A stretch of DNA of 6,485 bases from Psychroflexus sp. (GCA_007116535.1 SKIG01000160.1:1-6485), one strand, 5' to 3'. Shown: positions 1 to 6,354, counted from the stretch's first letter. The notes: generated by a model from the sequence alone, not told the origin. A program made the numbers and translations.

Positions 1-125
1 AGAACCATTCACATCTCGACTTAGCCTGTCCTGAGCGATAGCCGAAGGGCTCGATGCTAAAACAAGATTGAAAAAAGTTACAGCTAATTAAATAAAATTT
101 TTCAGGGGCTCGAATAGACAGATTT
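1..125. repeat. dispersed repeat, copy A (downstream of hisA, truncated by window edge)
   Basis: This stretch aligns with 1670-1802 in the same orientation. By hand I count about 116 of 125 identical positions plus one 8-base insertion in the other copy; the first 69 bases differ at one site only. The core, TCCTGA (29-34) followed by GAAGGGCTCGA (44-54), is the right half of the inverted repeat that is complete in copy B, so the left half is predicted just outside the window. The element lies in the non-coding spacer after hisA. The rest of the spacer (126-167) shows nothing recognisable. Confidence 0.88.
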
Positions 126-167
126 TTGTTCAATATTTCATCAAAATTCACCATAATTCTACTTTTC

Positions 168-896
168 TTATTTCGCATTTAAAATATATTTTTCGATTGC
201 TTCAAGGCTTATTCTATTTTCATAAATTGCTTTTCCGAGGATGACTCCTTCACAACCGATTTCTTTCAGTTGATCGAATTCATCGATATGGGAAATTCCT
301 CCCGAAGCTATTAATTTAATTGAAGGAGCTTCCTTCAAAATTTGCTGATACAACTCAACTGCAGGTCCTTGTAACATTCCGTCTTTGGATATGTCTGTAC
401 AAATCACATAACTAATACCTTTTTTTTGGTAATTTTCAATAAATGGAATGAGTGCTAAGTCGCTTTCTTCAAGCCAACCTGAAACTGCTATTTTTTGGTT
501 ATTGGCATCTGCACCTAGGATGACTTTTTGGCTTCCGTAGTTTTGTAACCAAGCTTCAAAAACACTTGGATTCTTAACTGCAATACTTCCACCTGTAATT
601 TGGTTAGCACCGGAATTGAAAGCGATTTGTAAGTCTTCGTCAGACTTTAATCCACCTCCAAAATCAATTTTTAGCGAAGTTTTAGTCGCTATCTGCTCCA
701 ATACTTTATAGTTTACAATATGTTTTGATTTTGCTCCATCTAAATCCACTAAATGCAGGTACTCTATTCCTGCGCTTTCAAAAGATTTAGCTACCTCGAG
801 TGGGTCTTCATTGTAAATTTTCTTAGTGGCATAATCTCCTTTGGTGAGGCGCACACATTTGCCTTCAATAATATCTATAGCGGGTATAATTCTCAT
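168..896 (-). CDS. hisA: ProFAR isomerase (phosphoribosylformimino-AICAR-phosphate isomerase)
   Basis: HisA is a (beta/alpha)8-barrel enzyme that isomerises ProFAR to PRFAR by an Amadori rearrangement. The 242 residues are a typical length. Catalytic aspartates are visible as D8 in PAIDI and D130 in LGAD, with T168-D169 in CTDIS. Phosphate-binding loops are DFGGGL (78-83), ASGGIS (197-202) and GKAIYE (221-226). The internal half-barrel symmetry of the family shows in GGG/SGG and VDLD/CTDIS. The start ATG at 896 lies 1 nt after the hisH stop. It is followed by a 167-nt spacer carrying a copy of the repeat also found between hisB and hisH. HisF, the paralogous barrel, would be expected next but is beyond the window. 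Confidence 0.97.
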   Translation of the reverse strand: MRIIPAIDIIEGKCVRLTKGDYATKKIYNEDPLEVAKSFESAGIEYLHLVDLDGAKSKHIVNYKVLEQIATKTSLKIDFGGGLKSDEDLQIAFNSGANQITGGSIAVKNPSVFEAWLQNYGSQKVILGADANNQKIAVSGWLEESDLALIPFIENYQKKGISYVICTDISKDGMLQGPAVELYQQILKEAPSIKLIASGGISHIDEFDQLKEIGCEGVILGKAIYENRISLEAIEKYILNAK

Positions 897-897
897 T

Positions 898-1479
898 TTA
901 TAAGGATAAAAAATTAGCTAATAACTTGGCGCCTGCTTCTCCACTTTTTTCAGGGTGAAATTGTACGCCGTAAAAATTATCTTTTTGTAAGGCAGATGCA
1001 TAATCTATTCCATAGTTGGTCGTTGCAATAGCATCTGCATTGTTTGGAACGTAATACGAATGTACCAAGTACATAAATTCCTTCTCTTTTATTCCATGAA
1101 ACAAATCAGATTTTAGTTGAAAGATTTGATTCCATGCTATTTGAGGAACTTTCAAATCATTGCTAAATTTCTTTACTTCTGCATCAAAAATACCGAGACA
1201 TGCTGTGTTTCCTTCTTCAGAATAGGCACACATGAGTTGCATACCCAAACAAATCCCTAACACAGGTTGTTTCAATTCCTTAATAGATTGCGAAAGTCCT
1301 GATTTTTGCAATGCATTCATAGCAAAATTAGCTTCTCCAACACCGGGAAATATCAATTTATCAGCTGACTTAATTTCATCTAAATCTGAGGTCAGTTTAG
1401 CATCAACCCCCAAGCGTTTAAATGCAAATTGAATGCTTTTTATATTTCCTACTCCGTAATCGATTATACGTAAATCCAT
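898..1479 (-). CDS. hisH: imidazole glycerol phosphate synthase, glutamine amidotransferase subunit
   Basis: HisH hydrolyses glutamine and channels ammonia to HisF, forming IGP and AICAR from PRFAR. It is a 193-residue class I amidotransferase with the nucleophile C77 in GICLGMQ, H175 and E177 in [10 protein letters not shown], and the oxyanion-strand PGVGEA (45-50). HSYYV (140-144) matches the interface-side segment. The segment usually seen as PHxGWN reads PQIAWN (112-117), a mild departure. The ATG at 1479 is preceded by an A-rich tract (minus strand of 1485-1514) and no Shine-Dalgarno sequence. The stop lies 1 nt before the hisA ATG, so the two are probably coupled. Its partner HisF is not in the window and would be expected downstream of hisA. 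Confidence 0.96.
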   Translation of the reverse strand: MDLRIIDYGVGNIKSIQFAFKRLGVDAKLTSDLDEIKSADKLIFPGVGEANFAMNALQKSGLSQSIKELKQPVLGICLGMQLMCAYSEEGNTACLGIFDAEVKKFSNDLKVPQIAWNQIFQLKSDLFHGIKEKEFMYLVHSYYVPNNADAIATTNYGIDYASALQKDNFYGVQFHPEKSGEAGAKLLANFLSL

Positions 1480-1669
1480 ATATGAATTTCTTTCTTTTTT
1501 ATTTCTTTTTTTTTAATGCTATTTTTAGATCAATGCGAGTTTTGTTTTAAGTACCGAAACGAGTATTCTCGTGAAATATACAAAATTAACCTCCCCGAAT
1601 GCATCGTTCAGGCGAGTTTGTTATTTTACGGAATTCGAGCCCTTCACTTCTTCAGGATAAACTCTGTCA
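1480..1669. other. non-coding hisB-hisH spacer, hisH-proximal part
   Basis: No credible gene lies here. On the hisH-sense strand the 35 nt before the ATG are strongly A-rich; the plus strand shows T runs including nine Ts at 1506-1514. Further upstream there is a small perfect hairpin ACGAG-TATT-CTCGT (1559-1572) and an imperfect direct repeat beginning GCGAGTTT at 1535 and 1612. A minus-strand TAATTTTG (1588-1581) matches a -7 box but lacks a -33 partner. The rest of the 349-nt spacer is the inverted repeat and repeat copy B listed separately. Confidence 0.6.
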
Positions 1670-1723
1670 AGAACCATTTACATCTCGACTTAGCCTGTCC
1701 TGAGCGATAGCCGAAGGGCTCGA
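1635..1723. repeat. 89-nt imperfect inverted repeat (REP/BIME-like hairpin)
   Basis: Outer arms TCGAGCCCTTC (1635-1645) and GAAGGGCTCGA (1713-1723) are perfect 11-base complements. Inner arms TCAGGA (1652-1657) and TCCTGA (1698-1703) are also complementary. The spacers between arm pairs are 6 and 9 bases and the apical loop is 40 bases. Two facing palindromic units of this kind resemble a bacterial interspersed mosaic element. No U run follows on either strand, so it does not look like an intrinsic terminator. In the his transcript it would form a stem-loop between hisB and hisH that could affect mRNA stability or processing. Confidence 0.75.
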
Positions 1724-1802
1724 TGCTAAAACAAGATTAAAAAAAGTCACAACTAATCAAATAAAATTTACAAAATTTTCAAGACCTCGAATAAACAGAT
1801 TT
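1670..1802. repeat. dispersed repeat, copy B (hisB-hisH spacer)
   Basis: This is the second copy of the repeat at 1-125, same orientation, with an 8-base addition at about 1770-1777. It starts in the loop of an inverted repeat and extends through the palindromic core to CAGATTT near the 3' end of hisB. Similarity fades at the hisB side (1803-1828). The CCTTCG/CTCAGG-type core resembles palindromic intergenic repeats that I associate with REP-like elements in many bacterial genomes; that link is from memory and untested. Confidence 0.88.
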
Positions 1803-1828
1803 ATGATGTTTAGTCATAATGCATTTTT

Positions 1829-2962
1829 CTACAATACACCCTTAGAACTTGGCAACAACATTTTGTCGGTATCTCTTTTAATAGCCATTTTTATTGCTTT
1901 AGCAAAAGCTTTAAAAATAGCTTCAATCTTGTGATGCTCATTATCGCCTTTGGCTTCGATGTTTAGGTTTGCTTTAGCTACATCAGAAAAGGACTTAAAA
2001 AAGTGCATAAACATTTCTGTGGGCATTTTTCCTATCATTTCTCGCTTAAATCCAGCTTGCCAAACTAACCAATTTCTCCCTCCAAAGTCTATACTTACCT
2101 TAGCTTCGCAATCATCCATCGGGAGGCAAAAACCATAGCGCTCGATGCCGAGTTTGTCGCTCAATGCCTCAGCAAAAACCTCTCCCAAAACAATAGCTGT
2201 ATCTTCAATTGTATGGTGTTCATCTACTTCTAAATCGCCTTTTACATGTACATTCAAATCAATATTACCGTGCTTGGCAATTTGAGTAAGCATGTGATCG
2301 AAAAAATGTATTCCTGTTTCAATACTAGCTTTTCCTGTTCCGTCAAGATTTAATTCGACGTCGATATCGGTTTCCGAAGTCGTACGTTTTACTTTCGCAA
2401 CACGGTTGCCAAATTTTAAAAATCGGTAAATATCTTCCCAAGATTGGGTTTCAAGTGATATGTATTTTTCTAATCTGTTTTCAGTTTCGACCTCTTCGCT
2501 ACCTAAGGAAGGATTATCATTGATATAAATTGCCTTTGCACCAAGGTTTTTAGCAAGCTCTACATCAGTTAGTCGATCGCCAATGACAAAGGAATTTGCC
2601 AAATCGTAGTTTTCTGAAAAATACTTTGTCAACAATCCAGTTCTTGGTTTTCTTGTTGGTAAATTTTCTTCAGGGAAGCTCTTGTCTATAAAAACTTCTG
2701 AGAAACTAACTCTTTCATTTTCAAAAGCTCGCAAGACAAAATTATGTACAGGCCAAAATTTTTCCTCAGGGTGCGATGCTGTTCCTAAGCCATCTTGGTT
2801 GGTAACCATAACCAACTCAAAATGCAATTCGCTAGCGATCTTGCTCATATAAAATAAAGCTTGTGGGTAAAAATCAAGTTTTTCAAAGGAATCTATTTGA
2901 TAATCTGTAGGTTCCTTTATCAAAGTTCCATCTCTGTCGATAAAAAGTACTTTTTTAGCCAT
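1829..2962 (-). CDS. hisB: bifunctional histidinol-phosphatase / imidazoleglycerol-phosphate dehydratase
   Basis: The N-terminal half (about 1-170) is a HAD phosphatase that dephosphorylates histidinol phosphate: motif I DRDGT with D9 and D11, motif II VTNQDG (T54), motif III RKP (K105) and motif IV GDRLTD (D129, D133). The C-terminal half (about 190-377) is IGP dehydratase, with Mn-binding patterns HFFDHML (219-225), DEHHTIED (247-254) and DNEHHKIEA (340-348), plus FGGRN (293-297) and the C-terminal PSSKG. The fused 377-residue form resembles that of enterobacteria and many Bacteroidota. The loop that carries a Cys/His zinc site in E. coli HisB reads [16 protein letters not shown] (91-106) here, with no Cys or His, so that structural zinc is probably absent. 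A 349-nt spacer containing a repeat follows before hisH, unlike the tight hisG-D-C-B spacing. Confidence 0.97.
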   Translation of the reverse strand: MAKKVLFIDRDGTLIKEPTDYQIDSFEKLDFYPQALFYMSKIASELHFELVMVTNQDGLGTASHPEEKFWPVHNFVLRAFENERVSFSEVFIDKSFPEENLPTRKPRTGLLTKYFSENYDLANSFVIGDRLTDVELAKNLGAKAIYINDNPSLGSEEVETENRLEKYISLETQSWEDIYRFLKFGNRVAKVKRTTSETDIDVELNLDGTGKASIETGIHFFDHMLTQIAKHGNIDLNVHVKGDLEVDEHHTIEDTAIVLGEVFAEALSDKLGIERYGFCLPMDDCEAKVSIDFGGRNWLVWQAGFKREMIGKMPTEMFMHFFKSFSDVAKANLNIEAKGDNEHHKIEAIFKAFAKAIKMAIKRDTDKMLLPSSKGVL

Positions 2963-2967
2963 AAATG

Positions 2968-4005
2968 TTAGCTTAATTGTTGTAAAATAGTGAGTAAATA
3001 GGCGTTTTCGTCAGGTGTCCCAAGGCTGATGCGCAAGCAGTTGGAGCAATTTACTTCCTTAGTTCGATTGCGAACAACTACCCCAAAATCAATTAATTGT
3101 TGGTAGCGCTTGTCGGCTTCATCTACTTGTGTAAGTAGAAAATTAGCATCCGAGGTATATACTTTTTGTACCCATGCGATTTTTTCTAATTTCGATTTTA
3201 GAATTTCTCGTTCTGAAATCAACATTTGTATTTGATTTTGATAGGTTTCAGCTTCATCCAACACTTGAAGTGCCTTTTCTTGTGTTAATTGATTTAGGTT
3301 ATAAGGTGGTTTGATTTTGTTGAGCAAAGCGATTATTTCTTTACTTGCAAAACACATTCCTAACCGAATACCCGCATGTGCCCATGCTTTTGAAAAAGTT
3401 TGAATGACCACCAAGTTAGGATACATATTCAATTCTCGAATGAACGAACTTCGGTCGGAAAAATCAATGTAAGCTTCATCAATGACTACTATTCCTTCAA
3501 AATTAGCAAGAATTTTCTTGATTGATTGAACACTCATCAAATTTCCACTTGGGTTATTTGGCGAACATATAAAAATTAGCTTGGTATTTTCATCAAGTGC
3601 TTCCAAAATATGTGAGCTAACTAAGTCAAAATTTGAATTCAAATTTACTTTTTTGATGCCTACTTCATTCAAATTAGCTAATACTTTATACATCCCGTAA
3701 GTTGGTGGAGTGATGATAATTTCATCTTTTTTGGGTTCACAAAACAGACGAAACAACAAATCCAATACTTCATCGCTTCCGTTTCCTAAAAGAATGTTTT
3801 CTTCAGGAATTTGCTTTTGAACCGCAATTTTAGAGCGAAGCTGTGTGGCGTAAGGATCAGGATAACGGTTGTAACCACTCGAAAAAGGATTTTCATTGGC
3901 ATCCATAAAAAGCATTTGACCAACAGATTTAGTGAATTCATCCCTAGCTGAAGAATACGCCTTCATTTGAAGTATATTTTTACGGACTAAATTTTCTAAG
4001 TTCAT
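2968..4005 (-). CDS. hisC: histidinol-phosphate aminotransferase
   Basis: HisC is a PLP-dependent fold-type I aminotransferase. It transfers the glutamate amino group to imidazole acetol-phosphate, giving histidinol phosphate. At 345 residues it has family-typical length. Visible motifs are the substrate-arm ANENP (36-40), GNGSDE (74-79), SPNNPSGN (148-155), DEAY with the PLP-ring aspartate D176, the Schiff-base lysine K206 in TFSKAW, R214 in AGIRLG, and the carboxylate-binding R325 in LRISLGT. The ATG at 4005 follows the hisD TAA with no spacer. The stop is 5 nt before hisB. The operon context separates it from related aromatic aminotransferases, with which this family can overlap in specificity. 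Confidence 0.97.
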   Translation of the reverse strand: MNLENLVRKNILQMKAYSSARDEFTKSVGQMLFMDANENPFSSGYNRYPDPYATQLRSKIAVQKQIPEENILLGNGSDEVLDLLFRLFCEPKKDEIIITPPTYGMYKVLANLNEVGIKKVNLNSNFDLVSSHILEALDENTKLIFICSPNNPSGNLMSVQSIKKILANFEGIVVIDEAYIDFSDRSSFIRELNMYPNLVVIQTFSKAWAHAGIRLGMCFASKEIIALLNKIKPPYNLNQLTQEKALQVLDEAETYQNQIQMLISEREILKSKLEKIAWVQKVYTSDANFLLTQVDEADKRYQQLIDFGVVVRNRTKEVNCSNCLRISLGTPDENAYLLTILQQLS

Positions 4006-5304
4006 TTATTTATTTTTAGCTTCTTCAACATAATTTATTCGCAAGCTTATTGCATTTTTGTGCGCAAAAAGCCCTTCTGCTTCAGCCATGAGCTCAACTA
4101 CTTTTCCAATATTGTTGATTCCCTCAGGTTGAATTTCTTGAAATGTAATACTCTTTGTAAAACTATCTAAATTTACGCCGCTGTATTGCCTTGCATAAGT
4201 ATTTGTTGGTAGCGTGTGATTTGTTCCTGAGGCATAATCGCCGGCACTTTCAGGGGTATAATTTCCAACGAAGACAGAACCTGCATTTTGAATATTCTCC
4301 ACAAAAAACGCATTATCTTTTGTGGCAACAATAAAATGTTCTGGTGCATACGCATTGATAAAATCCAAGGCTTTTTGGTTGTCTTCGAGCAAAATAATTT
4401 TCGAATTGGCAATTGCTTTGGTCGCTACATCTACACGAGGTAAGTTTTGAAGTTGCAATTTAATTTCCGCTTGCACCTTCTCTACTAATGATATTGAAGT
4501 ACTTACTAAAATCACTTGCGAGTCTGCACCATGCTCCGCTTGACTTAATAAATCTGCAGCAACAAAACTAGGAATAGCTGATTCATCTGCCATAACTAAT
4601 AATTCAGAAGGACCCGCAGGCATGTCGATAGCTATATTGTAGCGTGTTGCATATTGCTTAGCAACGGTAACAAACTGATTCCCTGGCCCAAGAATTTTAA
4701 ATACTTTTGGAATGGAGGTGGTACCAAAAGTCATTCCCGCAATGGCTTGAATACCGCCCACTTTAAAAATTTTTGTTACGCCACAAAGTTGAGCTGCGTA
4801 AATAATTGCCGGATGAATTTTCCCTTCTTTGTTTGGCGGAGAACACAAAACGATTTCTTCGCACCCTGCAATTTTTGCAGGAATAGCAAGCATCAATACA
4901 CTAGAAAACAAGGGTGCTGAACCACCGGGGATGTATAAACCGACTTTTTGAATTGCCCGTTTTTCTTGCCAACATTTTACTCCTCTTTGGGTTTCTACTT
5001 CTACACGAGGAGTTTTTTGGGCTTGGTGAAAAGCTTCAATATTATGTTTAGCTATTGAAATGGCTTGTTTCAGTTCGTCATCAACCAAGCTAATTGCTTC
5101 TTTGATTTCGTCTTCGTTTACTGCTAAACTTTTCAAAGCAACGCCATCAAATAATTCTGTGTATTTGAAAATAGCATTTTCGCCTTTGGATTGAACCTCC
5201 TTAAATAAGTCAGCGACTGTTTGCTCGATGTCTTCAAAGCTTGGTGTTGGTCGCTCTATAATACTTTCCCAAGTTGATGTAGGTGGATATGAAATTAGTT
5301 GCAT
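4006..5304 (-). CDS. hisD: histidinol dehydrogenase
   Basis: HisD is a Zn-dependent, NAD-linked enzyme that performs the last two steps, oxidising L-histidinol through histidinal to L-histidine. I start it at the ATG at 5304 (MQLISYPP), 10 nt after the hisG stop. A TTG ten codons upstream would overlap the end of hisG and add a non-homologous extension. This start gives 432 residues, close to the 434 of E. coli HisD. Zinc ligands are visible as Q255 and H258 in SQAEHG, D356 in SAGDYASG and H415 in GLFAHK. The catalytic pair E322-H323 lies in APEHF. All are offset by the same four residues from the E. coli numbering. The VGLYIPGG segment (121-128) and the PAGPSELLV segment are also typical. 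Its TAA directly abuts the hisC ATG, indicating co-transcription and translational coupling. Confidence 0.97.
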   Translation of the reverse strand: MQLISYPPTSTWESIIERPTPSFEDIEQTVADLFKEVQSKGENAIFKYTELFDGVALKSLAVNEDEIKEAISLVDDELKQAISIAKHNIEAFHQAQKTPRVEVETQRGVKCWQEKRAIQKVGLYIPGGSAPLFSSVLMLAIPAKIAGCEEIVLCSPPNKEGKIHPAIIYAAQLCGVTKIFKVGGIQAIAGMTFGTTSIPKVFKILGPGNQFVTVAKQYATRYNIAIDMPAGPSELLVMADESAIPSFVAADLLSQAEHGADSQVILVSTSISLVEKVQAEIKLQLQNLPRVDVATKAIANSKIILLEDNQKALDFINAYAPEHFIVATKDNAFFVENIQNAGSVFVGNYTPESAGDYASGTNHTLPTNTYARQYSGVNLDSFTKSITFQEIQPEGINNIGKVVELMAEAEGLFAHKNAISLRINYVEEAKNK

Positions 5305-5314
5305 AAGTCTTCTA

Positions 5315-5602
5315 TTAAATAAGCATTTTTTCAATTGGACAAACTAAAATTCCCTCTGCTCCTAGGGATTTCAATTCGTCTATAATTTCCCAAAATTTTT
5401 CTTGTTGAATAACCGTATGAAGCGAGCTCCAACCTTCTTCCGCTAAAGGTAATAAGGTCGGGCTTTTCATACCGGGAAGAATTGCAATAATTTCATCGAT
5501 TTTGTCGTTCGGGGCATTCAGTAGTAAATACTTGGATTCTTTTGCTCGCAAAACAGCCTGAATTCGGAAACATAGCTTGTCAAGTATTACCTTTTTTTCT
5601 TT
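5315..5602 (-). pseudogene. hisG: hisG 3' part: linker helix and C-terminal regulatory domain, after the in-frame stop
   Basis: This is the direct in-frame continuation of hisG after the TAA at 5605-5603, with no frameshift needed. It begins KEKKVILDKLCFRIQAVLRAKE, the helix that normally closes the catalytic region. The ACT-like HisG C-terminal domain follows, with NAPNDK, the GMKSPTLLPL segment and a terminal GAEGILVCPIEKM. That domain binds histidine and mediates hexamer formation and feedback inhibition in long-form HisG. The two parts together span 283 sense codons, the expected full length. If translated separately, the most likely in-frame start is a TTG at 5551-5549, giving 78 residues; no ATG lies before the middle of the domain and no clear RBS is visible. 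The sequence looks undegraded, so the stop is recent, erroneous, or tolerated by read-through or reinitiation. The terminal TAA lies 10 nt before the hisD ATG. Confidence 0.8.
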
Positions 5603-6169
5603 TTAAAGATTTGGCGAACTCGCAAGAACAGCTTCACTTTTAAAGATGACTTCGACTTCTTTTAAATTATTTTTAAACAAGGTACTTCCACTTGAAACAA
5701 TATCGCATATAGCATCGGCTAAACCTATGTTTGGGGCTATTTCTACCGAACCACTAATTTGGTGAAGTTCTGCTTTTACGCCCTTTTCACGCAAGTATTT
5801 TTGAACCGTGTTAGGATATGAAGAAGCAATTTTTTTTCCTTCTAAATCATCGATTGAATGGTAGTATTCTCCTTTGGGAATAGCAATAGATACGCGGCAT
5901 TTGGAAAAACCAAGCTTTTCGATTACAGGCAAATCTTCCCCTTTTTCGTAAAGTAGGTTATCACCAACTATTGCAATATCTACTACTCCGTCCCTTAAAT
6001 ATTGGGGGATGTCTCCATTTCGTAAAAACAAAACTTCCAAAGGAAAATTAGAAGCCCCCACTTTCAATTGGTCGCGACCATTATCGATTGAAATTCCTGC
6101 GTCTTTCAGTAATTTTAAGGAAGATTCATTTAATCTTCCTGATTTTTGAATAGCAATTTTTAGTTTCAT
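5603..6169 (-). CDS. hisG: ATP phosphoribosyltransferase, catalytic part, cut short by an in-frame stop
   Basis: HisG condenses ATP with PRPP to form phosphoribosyl-ATP, the committed and normally feedback-inhibited step of histidine synthesis, in the cytosol. Visible landmarks are the N-terminal strand KIAIQKSGRL (residues 4-13), the periplasmic-binding-like core with DIAIVGDNLLYE (64-75), and the PRPP-binding signature ADAICDIVSSGSTL (151-164). The ATG at 6169 lies 23 nt after the attenuator U tract. The frame ends at TAA 5605-5603 after only 188 residues, right after ASSPNL. Long-form HisG is normally about 280-290 residues, and the reading frame continues beyond this stop with recognisable HisG sequence (separate entry). 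The truncated product lacks the last helix of the catalytic region and the whole C-terminal regulatory domain. It is also somewhat shorter than natural short-form HisG, which requires HisZ; no hisZ is visible here. Activity is uncertain. Confidence 0.88.
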   Translation of the reverse strand: MKLKIAIQKSGRLNESSLKLLKDAGISIDNGRDQLKVGASNFPLEVLFLRNGDIPQYLRDGVVDIAIVGDNLLYEKGEDLPVIEKLGFSKCRVSIAIPKGEYYHSIDDLEGKKIASSYPNTVQKYLREKGVKAELHQISGSVEIAPNIGLADAICDIVSSGSTLFKNNLKEVEVIFKSEAVLASSPNL

Positions 6170-6192
6170 GTATTCTTAGCAATAATTAATTT

Positions 6193-6227
6193 AAAATAAA
6201 AAACCCGTCTGAAAGCTCAAACGGGTT
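6193..6227 (-). terminator. intrinsic terminator of the his attenuator
   Basis: In the minus-strand RNA, AACCCGUUUGA (6227-6217) pairs with UCAGACGGGUU (6212-6202) across a GCUU loop. This gives 11 bp including one U-G wobble. The stem is followed directly by UUUU-A-UUUU (6201-6193). It lies after the leader peptide stop and 23 nt before the hisG ATG, so it would end transcription before the operon's structural genes. This is the terminator half of a his attenuation switch; see the antiterminator entry for the competing pairing. Confidence 0.88.
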
Positions 6228-6276
6228 GAATATGATTATGTAAAACAATACACACCATTACTCATCGCCGTTGAGC
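6215..6276 (-). promoter_or_regulatory. his attenuator: antiterminator and competing leader pairings
   Basis: Leader RNA segment GCUCAACGG (6276-6268), within the end of the leader peptide frame, can pair with CCGUUUGAGC (6224-6215) with one bulged U. That consumes most of the terminator's 5' arm and would prevent terminator formation. The same segment can instead fold locally as GCUCA/UGAGU (6276-6272 with 6264-6260). A further pairing, ACUCAU/AUGAGU (6305-6300 with 6265-6260), overlaps the His codons. Inferred logic: a ribosome stalled on the CAT run (to 6288) leaves 6276-6268 free, the antiterminator forms and the operon is read. A ribosome reaching the stop codon at 6258 covers that segment, and the terminator forms. 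Pairings were worked out by eye, without energy calculation. Confidence 0.7.
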
Positions 6277-6317
6277 GAAGAAGTAAAATGATGATGCATA
6301 TGAGTTTTTATTTTCAT
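6258..6317 (-). CDS. hisL: his operon leader peptide (19 aa, His-rich)
   Basis: The frame opens with ATG at 6317-6315 and closes with TAA at 6260-6258. It encodes MKIKTHMHHHFTSSLNGDE, with histidine at positions 6, 8, 9 and 10; the last three are consecutive CAT codons at 6296-6288. This is what is expected of a his attenuator leader peptide, whose role is to be translated as a sensor of charged tRNA-His rather than to act as a protein. Its placement supports this: it lies downstream of a promoter candidate and upstream of a strong intrinsic terminator that precedes hisG, the first structural gene. No Shine-Dalgarno sequence is seen, as is usual in Bacteroidota. The symbol follows enterobacterial usage; the peptide itself has no detectable relation to the E. 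coli one beyond the His run. Translation has not been shown. Confidence 0.85.
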   Translation of the reverse strand: MKIKTHMHHHFTSSLNGDE

Positions 6318-6324
6318 TCTGAAG

Positions 6325-6354
6325 CAAATTTACTATAAGTTGCTTAGCTAAAAA
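6325..6354 (-). promoter_or_regulatory. candidate his operon promoter (Bacteroidota-type)
   Basis: On the minus strand, TAAATTTG at 6332-6325 matches the Bacteroidota -7 consensus TAnnTTTG in full. About 18 nt upstream is a T run (6355-6350), a weak stand-in for the usual -33 TTTG/TTG. The box lies just upstream of the leader peptide ATG (6317), so transcription would start about 0-3 nt before it, making the leader mRNA almost leaderless. The position, in a non-coding gap immediately before an attenuator, supports the call. The poor -33 element weakens it. Confidence 0.45.

Noticed and set aside
1581..1588. TAATTTTG as a promoter for hisH
   Set aside because: Matches TAnnTTTG, but no TTTG-like -33 element sits at the right distance, and such 8-mers are frequent in AT-rich DNA.
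1516..1710. Plus-strand open frame of 64 codons in the hisB-hisH spacer
   Set aside because: It runs through the inverted repeat and repeat copy B, has no recognisable protein features, and opposes the operon; best explained by chance.
1635..1723. Intrinsic terminator between hisB and hisH
   Set aside because: Long loop, broken stem and no T run after the hairpin on either strand.
1..1802. CRISPR array based on the repeated sequence
   Set aside because: Only two long copies about 1.67 kb apart with genes between them; no short regularly spaced repeats.
4173..4412. Second minus-strand frame inside hisD
   Set aside because: Out-of-frame shadow of hisD across its catalytic region; hisD itself has no frameshift.
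4654..4920. Plus-strand open frame of 88 codons
   Set aside because: Lies entirely antisense to hisD, whose motifs are complete; the translation is low-complexity and unlike a folded protein.
5305..5334. TTG start giving hisD ten extra residues
   Set aside because: It would overlap the hisG end and add MKKCLFNRRL, which has no counterpart in HisD; the ATG at 5304 gives the family length.
5591..5606. Programmed frameshifting or polymerase slippage at the A5/A7 runs as a way round the hisG stop
   Set aside because: The TAA lies before both A runs and the downstream frame is the same as upstream, so a single shift cannot bypass the stop; a shift before it plus a compensating one after would be needed.
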